From assembly GCA_964448855.1 (NCBI GenBank), contig CAYUXI010000005.1, positions 45,375 through 109,374 on the forward strand: a stretch of DNA of 64,000 nt, given 5' to 3'. The notes beneath the pieces were generated by a model, which ran no database searches, had not been told where the DNA came from, and worked only from the letters and a program-made list of their open reading frames with translations. The position numbers and the translations under genes are program-made. The DNA comes from QAMX01 sp964448855 (GTDB lineage: Bacteria; Bacillota; Clostridia; Oscillospirales; QAMX01). This document shows, in pieces, positions 59,484 through 64,000 of the stretch (its first letter is position 1; each line of letters opens with the position of its first letter).

Positions 59484-60989
59484 ATGACAGCCAGCCATTC
59501 AACTGTCGAAGCCGCAGTGCAACGGCTTCAGCTGCTGCAGGCCAAAATGCACGCATACCACCACGCAAGCAGCATGATTTATTACGACGCCGTGACGACC
59601 GCACCGGACGGAACCGATGAGGGGCGCGGCGAAACGCTCAGCATACTGTCTGGCGAGGAGCACGCTCTGTTTGCATCGCCGGAGACCGACGAAATGCTCT
59701 CCACGCTCGAAGCGCATCCGGAACAGCTGACCCCGGCACTGCGCCGACAGGTTGAGCTGCTGCGGCAGGACTACCGCAAGCTCAGCTGCATCCCACAGGA
59801 TGAATATATGGAATTCCAGAAGCTGGTCAACCGGGCACAGGCGGTCTGGCATCAGGCCAAGGGCGACAACGATTTTGCATCGTTTGCGCCGTATCTGGAA
59901 AAACTGATTGCAGCGCGAAAGCATTTCGCAGAACGGTATGACCCGGATAAAGCGCCGTATGACGTCCTTCTAAACGAATACGAGCCGGGCATGACGACGA
60001 GCGAGCTGGATCGCTTCTTTGCGCAGCTCCGCGCCGACATTGTGCCGCTGATCGAAGAAATCTGGGAGGAGCACGCGCAAATCCGCGACGATTTCCTGTT
60101 CCGGGAGTATCCGGTGGAGGGACAGCGCGAGCTGGCCAACCGCGTGATGGCGGTCATGGGCATCGATCGGAGCCACTGCGGCCTGGGTGAAACGCTGCAC
60201 CCGTTTACGCTCGAATTCAACAACAAGGATGTGCGCATTACCACCCATTATGACACGCACAACCTGATCAGCTCCCTGTACTCGGTCGTTCACGAGGGCG
60301 GCCACGCCATTTATGAGCTGAATTCGCCGGACGAATTCGAAAAAACCTGCCTCTCCGGCGGCGCATCAATGGGCTTCCACGAGAGCCAGTCCCGCCTGTA
60401 TGAGAACATTCTGGGGCGCAGCCGGGCATTCCTTTCGGTGGTGGACCCGATCTGCCGCGAAATCTTCCCGGAACAGCTGAAGGACGTCACCGAGGAGGAG
60501 CTGTACCGCGCCGTCAACAAATGCACCCCGTCCCTGATTCGGACGGAGGCCGATGAAGTGACCTACTGCCTCCATGTCATGGTGCGGTACGAGATCGAAA
60601 AAGGGCTGTTTGACGGCTCCATTTGCGTCTCCGACCTGCCACAGATCTGGGCAGAAAAAATGAAGGCGTATCTGGGCGTCACCGTGCCGGATGACACAAA
60701 CGGCGTCCTGCAGGATTCGCACTGGAGCGGCGGCGACTTCGGGTATTTCCCGTCCTACGCAATCGGCAGCGCATACGGCGCACAGATTGCCGCAAAGCTG
60801 TCGGAAACGATGAATCTGGACGAAACCATCCGGAACGGCCGACTGCCGGACATCACGGCACGCCTCCGGGACGGCCTGTATCGCTATGGCCGCCTCTACA
60901 ACCCGTCAGAGCTGCTGAAACGCTTCTGCGGTGAACCGTTCAACCCGACCTATTATACGGAATATCTTCGGAAAAAGTATAAAAGCTGA
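59484..60989 (+). CDS. Carboxypeptidase of peptidase family M32 (Taq-type)
   Basis: This 501-residue cytosolic zinc metallocarboxypeptidase removes residues from peptide C-termini. SVVHEGGHAIYE carries the HEXXH zinc motif (His270, Glu271, His274). GFHESQSRLYEN supplies the third ligand Glu, and NKDVRITTHY and FGYFPSYAIGSAYGAQ are family landmarks. The length is usual for the family. GGGAGG lies before the ATG at 59484; an in-frame start at 59436 lies between the promoter boxes. It has its own promoter. Confidence 0.95.
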   Translation: MTASHSTVEAAVQRLQLLQAKMHAYHHASSMIYYDAVTTAPDGTDEGRGETLSILSGEEHALFASPETDEMLSTLEAHPEQLTPALRRQVELLRQDYRKLSCIPQDEYMEFQKLVNRAQAVWHQAKGDNDFASFAPYLEKLIAARKHFAERYDPDKAPYDVLLNEYEPGMTTSELDRFFAQLRADIVPLIEEIWEEHAQIRDDFLFREYPVEGQRELANRVMAVMGIDRSHCGLGETLHPFTLEFNNKDVRITTHYDTHNLISSLYSVVHEGGHAIYELNSPDEFEKTCLSGGASMGFHESQSRLYENILGRSRAFLSVVDPICREIFPEQLKDVTEEELYRAVNKCTPSLIRTEADEVTYCLHVMVRYEIEKGLFDGSICVSDLPQIWAEKMKAYLGVTVPDDTNGVLQDSHWSGGDFGYFPSYAIGSAYGAQIAAKLSETMNLDETIRNGRLPDITARLRDGLYRYGRLYNPSELLKRFCGEPFNPTYYTEYLRKKYKS

Positions 60990-61185
60990 TGGTTTCCCGC
61001 ATGAAAACGCGGGGGAATGGCTGAACTAATGATATCACAGGATGCCCGGTTTGTCAAGCAAAAGTTGCCAGAAGCAGAGTTTACGAACGCTTCACATTGT
61101 ATTCACGGCGGAACGAATTTCAAGCGGTATCATATTGGATGTCAGGATTCGAACAAGAAATCCGAGACGAAAGGAGTCCGATTGT

Positions 61186-62478
61186 ATGGAATTCAATCAC
61201 AAATCAGATATGGCATATACAGAACCGGTTCAGACATCCGCAAAGGGCAGAGGAAACAAGCGCAGAATCGTTGCGGCGGCCCTGAGCGTGCTGCTGCTGT
61301 GCGGCAGCGTGGCCGGTGGCTTCTGGCTGGGCAATTCCTTCCAGATCGTGAAAACCGACGGCAATGTGGCAATGGCTGACCGCCTGCCCGAACCGACCAG
61401 CCCCGACCAGACCGGCAACAGCACACCGTCCGGCTCGGTGGAGCAGCTCGTGGTCAAGGGCGAAGGAACGGAAATGACCATGGCGGAAATCTATGAAACG
61501 TACGTTTCCGCCGTCGTCGGCATCGTCACGGAGGGCACAACGACCAATATCTTTGGCCAGCCGTCCAGCTATGCGTCCAGCGGCACGGGCTTTGTGGTAT
61601 CGGCTGACGGCTATATCGTGACCAACTGCCACGTTGTGGACGGCGGCAGCAAGTTCACCGTCTCGTTCGAGGACGGCCGAACCTATGACGGCCAGCTGGT
61701 TGGCAGCGATGCGGAAAACGATGTCGCACTGCTGAAAATCGATGCAACCGGCCTGAAAACGGTCGTCATCGGCGACAGCGACGAAATCCGCGTCGGCGAG
61801 AATATCTGTGCCATCGGCAATCCGCTCGGCGAGCTGACGTTTTCGCAGACCAGCGGCATCATCAGCGCACTGAATCGCGTCATTACCACGGATGACGACG
61901 AAGCGAACTTCATGTTCCAGATTGACGCGGCGGTCAACTCCGGCAACTCCGGCGGCCCGGTCTTCAACAGCCGCGGACGGGTCATTGGCGTCGTGACGGC
62001 CAAATATTCGTCCTCCGGCGTGGAAGGTCTGGGCTTCGCCCTCCCGATCAACGACGTGGCGCGCATGATCAATGAGATCAAAACAAACGGCAAGGTTCGA
62101 AAGGTCAGCTTTGGCATGGTGGTCGGCTACGCGACCTACTCCGATTCCGGCGAGGATACGTCCATCCCCGGTGCGCGTGTCAAGAGCCTGACGGAGGGCA
62201 GCTGCGCCGAACGGTCGGGACTTCAGGCGGGCGATGTCATTGTCGCCATTGACAACATGAAGATCACCGGCATCACCGACCTGCAGGCCGCCAAGAAACG
62301 GTTCGTCCCGGATCAGGAAGCGACCATCACCCTGTATCGCAACGGCCAGCAGATGCAGCTGACCATCGTCTTTGACGAAGCCGTCGAGGAAACGACACAG
62401 GAACAGACCCCGCAGACGGGTACCACTGACGGCCGCTCGGATTCGTCGCCCTTTGACCCGTTCGGAGGCCGAAGATAA
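61186..62478 (+). CDS. HtrA/DegP-type serine protease with PDZ domain
   Basis: This 430-residue protein is anchored by one transmembrane helix at about 27-48, with the protease outside. The catalytic triad is visible: His149 in TNCHVV, Asp179 in ENDVALLKI, Ser255 in GNSGGPV. A PDZ domain follows at about 310-400 (GARVKSLTEGSCAERSGLQ, GDVIVAIDNMKIT), and a Thr/Gln-rich tail ends the chain. It degrades or refolds misfolded exported proteins. AAAGGAG lies before the ATG at 61186; the upstream 48 codons of the longer frame lack a site. Confidence 0.95.
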   Translation: MEFNHKSDMAYTEPVQTSAKGRGNKRRIVAAALSVLLLCGSVAGGFWLGNSFQIVKTDGNVAMADRLPEPTSPDQTGNSTPSGSVEQLVVKGEGTEMTMAEIYETYVSAVVGIVTEGTTTNIFGQPSSYASSGTGFVVSADGYIVTNCHVVDGGSKFTVSFEDGRTYDGQLVGSDAENDVALLKIDATGLKTVVIGDSDEIRVGENICAIGNPLGELTFSQTSGIISALNRVITTDDDEANFMFQIDAAVNSGNSGGPVFNSRGRVIGVVTAKYSSSGVEGLGFALPINDVARMINEIKTNGKVRKVSFGMVVGYATYSDSGEDTSIPGARVKSLTEGSCAERSGLQAGDVIVAIDNMKITGITDLQAAKKRFVPDQEATITLYRNGQQMQLTIVFDEAVEETTQEQTPQTGTTDGRSDSSPFDPFGGRR

Positions 62479-62490
62479 TTCCAACCAAAC

Positions 62491-62534
62491 AAAACCCGCG
62501 CTCAGCCAAAATCGATTGGCCGGGCGCGGGTTTT
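62491..62534. terminator. Bidirectional terminator
   Basis: aaaacccgcgc (62491-62501) and gcgcgggtttt (62524-62534) pair, with an inner gcca/tggc stem, between the convergent HtrA and ProX-type genes. Confidence 0.88.
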
Positions 62535-62536
62535 CT

Positions 62537-63115
62537 CTATTGACCGGTCAGACGAACCGTGTGACAGGTGTGGTGCATGGCGGGCAGAATGCGCTGCAAG
62601 AGATCCTCTGTGGAAAAACGGAGCGAGGAGGTGTTGATGCAGGGGTGGCAGCCGAACCCGTCATAGGCCAGCACATCCTCGTCAATCCAGAGGGAGACAC
62701 GGTTGTCCGTGTCGTTCATCAGACCAAACACGGAAACGCTGCCGGGCGTCAGGTTCAGCAGCTGCAAAAGCTCCTCCTCCGAAGCGAAGCTCAGCCGCGA
62801 GGAGCCGATCAGCCGGGAAAACTCCCGCGTGACGAACCGTTTTTCTCCGGGCATCAGCAGCAGGTCATAACGGGTATGGGCGGCGTTGGTCAAAAACAGA
62901 TTCTTGCAGATCGGGATTCCGAGCAGCTGCTTGACCCATGCACAGCCCTCTGCCGTAAAAATGGGTGCATGATCAACGCGCAGGTAGGAAACCTGCAGCG
63001 CATCCAGCAGATCATAGACCGCCTGCTCCTTGGGCAGACGGTTGGCGGCATCGACGGGGCGTCCCTGCTGAACAACGGGCGCCGCGTGCGGAAATGCGAA
63101 TGCTTCAGTGGCCAT
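62537..63115 (-). CDS. Prolyl-tRNA editing protein, YbaK/ProX (PrdX) family
   Basis: This 192-residue protein resembles the ProX/PrdX enzymes that hydrolyse mischarged Ala- or Cys-tRNA-Pro. DALQVSYLRVDHAPIFTAE, GIPICKNLFLTN, LMPGEKRFVTREFS, GSVSVFGLMNDTD and FGCHPCINTSSL are family landmarks in order. It is cytosolic and stands alone. GGAAAGGA lies before the ATG. Confidence 0.93.
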   Translation of the reverse strand: MATEAFAFPHAAPVVQQGRPVDAANRLPKEQAVYDLLDALQVSYLRVDHAPIFTAEGCAWVKQLLGIPICKNLFLTNAAHTRYDLLLMPGEKRFVTREFSRLIGSSRLSFASEEELLQLLNLTPGSVSVFGLMNDTDNRVSLWIDEDVLAYDGFGCHPCINTSSLRFSTEDLLQRILPAMHHTCHTVRLTGQ

Positions 63116-63191
63116 CCAATCGATTCCTTTCCGGGCTCTTTCACCGCTCCTATCTTAGCACAATGCGTGCAAAAATGCAAGGCTTCGCACG

Positions 63192-63230
63192 AAAAAAACA
63201 TCCTGGCCGGGGAAGAACCCGACCAGGATG
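63192..63230 (-). terminator. Terminator of the GH-A glycosidase gene
   Basis: On the minus strand catcctggtcggg and cccggccaggatg pair (63199-63211 with 63218-63230) and are followed by seven T. Confidence 0.9.
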
Positions 63231-63251
63231 CAAGAAAGCCGATACCGGTTT

Positions 63252-64000
63252 TTACGGATTGAGATAGCTGCGGATGACGTCGTATGCGGGCTTGCGCGTC
63301 CCGTCCACACGGGTGATGCCCCAGGTCGTTTCACAGGGGCAGTCGGCTGAGCCGCAGTTGCCGCAGATGGCGGAATCCTGCCAGCAGTAGAAGACAGAGC
63401 CCGCCAGGAAGGGCGAATGCAGCACCTGCGGGAGCAGCTGCCGATAATATTCCGCCTGCCCCTCATCGGTGTGCGGAATGTCACTCTTGGCGCTCCATTT
63501 TTTCAGCAAATGCGTCCAATAACCAAAGGCAGCGGCTTCCCGATCCTCCGGGGATGCATTGTTGACCACCCACTTTACCGCATCCGGCAGCGTAGCGATG
63601 AACTCGTCGAGCCGATTCGCAGCGTCCAGTCTTCCGTTGAAGCCGAGCGATTTCAGATAGGCGTCAATCTCGGCCTCCATATCCTCCGCAATACCGCCGG
63701 AGGAGTTGAAGCCGCATTCCATCAGAATCACCGGTGTCCGGTTGGAGGACAGATAGAGGTTCTGGACATTCTTCAGCACGTCCGTCGGCTCACCGTCTGC
63801 CCAGGTGCCGGTGTAAGAGTCGAGCCCGATGTAGTCACTTCGCCCGGCGGCTTCCTCCAGCTCCGGCAGATACCAGCTGTTGTTGCCGATGATGCCGTCC
63901 GGATCCCCGGCGCGGACGCCCTTGGTACAGGCGATCAGATAATCGACCGATTCTTCCTCCGTCAGAGGCTTCCGGAAGCCGACCACCCACATTTCGTTGC
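63252..64000 (-). CDS. Clan GH-A glycoside hydrolase, C-terminal part (runs off the window)
   Basis: At least 249 residues are seen. The chain runs beyond the right edge; the first bases inside the window decode NEMWVVGF, so the NE pair with the acid/base Glu of clan GH-A is likely at the border. The nucleophile Glu lies in PVILMECGF. The fold is a TIM barrel (SDYIGLDSYTGTWADG). Family (GH5, GH53 or similar) cannot be fixed without the N-terminus. It has its own terminator. Confidence 0.75.
   Translation of the reverse strand, partial: NEMWVVGFRKPLTEEESVDYLIACTKGVRAGDPDGIIGNNSWYLPELEEAAGRSDYIGLDSYTGTWADGEPTDVLKNVQNLYLSSNRTPVILMECGFNSSGGIAEDMEAEIDAYLKSLGFNGRLDAANRLDEFIATLPDAVKWVVNNASPEDREAAAFGYWTHLLKKWSAKSDIPHTDEGQAEYYRQLLPQVLHSPFLAGSVFYCWQDSAICGNCGSADCPCETTWGITRVDGTRKPAYDVIRSYLNP

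Noticed and set aside
60994..61016. Hairpin after the M32 gene as a terminator
   Set aside because: The ttcccgc/gcgggaa stem is weak and no T run follows; left unassigned.
1..64000. CRISPR arrays, rRNA genes, prophage or complete conjugative elements
   Set aside because: No regular spaced direct repeats, rRNA signatures, phage structural genes or relaxase were seen. Only an IS remnant and AT-rich insert near 40.6-42.6 kb suggest mobility.

Overview
The window looks like a chromosomal segment of a Gram-positive, high-GC clostridial bacterium, most likely of the Oscillospirales/Ruminococcaceae type found in guts and rumens. The reasons are strong AGGAGG-type ribosome binding sites, sigma-A promoters with 17-base spacers, an SLH-anchored surface protein, a B. 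subtilis-like rplM-rpsI pair, a YabE-like G5/3D protein, small palindromic repeats of a kind I associate with Faecalibacterium relatives, and many secreted carbohydrate-active enzymes. This assignment is inference; no rRNA is present.

Layout. 1-3.5 kb: dnaJ, a tRNA-Pro(GGG) gene, a 1 kb gene-free stretch filled with palindromic MITE-like repeats, then a TetR regulator. 3.5-11.6 kb: one 2669-residue secreted protein with FG-GAP, FN3-like, InlB-like and three SLH domains. 12-16 kb: a heterodimeric ABC exporter behind a MarR regulator. 16-19.8 kb: a flavin-reductase-like protein, a nucleoside-hydrolase-like protein and a GH36 lipoprotein. 19.8-22.4 kb: a NodB-type deacetylase and an MFS transporter. 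22.6-24.9 kb: rplM-rpsI and a G5/3D wall protein. 24.9-29.1 kb: an ABC efflux operon (two ATPases, a permease with a large outside domain, a TerB-like protein) divergent from a TetR gene. 29.8-32.2 kb: mgtE with a structured leader and a possible leader peptide, then a PAP2 phosphatase. 32.3-34.4 kb: an acetyltransferase-like protein and pfkA.

34.7-38.4 kb carries a membrane-anchored LuxR-type regulator directly behind a frameshifted solute-binding lipoprotein, and a decayed ABC ATPase fragment. 38.6-40.5 kb: a DUF3795 protein, and a TetR gene translationally coupled to an AlkD-like DNA repair protein. 40.6-42.56 kb is an AT-rich insertion: an IS end with a truncated transposase N-terminus, an AAA/DUF4143 ATPase and a decapitated DUF6809-like gene. 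It cuts a gene that once followed the sialidase-like gene. 42.6-46.2 kb is a carbohydrate locus (sialidase-like enzyme, AraC regulator, GH28-like lipoprotein) with overlapping divergent promoters.

46.4-51.7 kb is housekeeping: gltX, cinA, thiI and a cysteine desulfurase, the last two forming the sulfur relay for tRNA 4-thiouridine. 51.8-56.3 kb: a DtxR-type regulator overlapping a GH78 rhamnosidase, then a leucine-rich-repeat lipoprotein with a leader containing a short Pro-rich ORF. 56.4-64 kb: a deoC-ABC transporter operon, an M32 carboxypeptidase, an HtrA protease, a ProX-type editing protein and a clan GH-A glycosidase running off the right edge.

The general theme is polysaccharide use at the cell surface (GH36, GH28-like, GH78, sialidase-like, GH-A, deacetylase, SLH protein) with local one-component regulators, set among core genes. 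Intergenic terminators are frequent and often bidirectional. Several gene starts were moved downstream of the longest possible start because the longer version would begin inside a promoter or lack a ribosome binding site.
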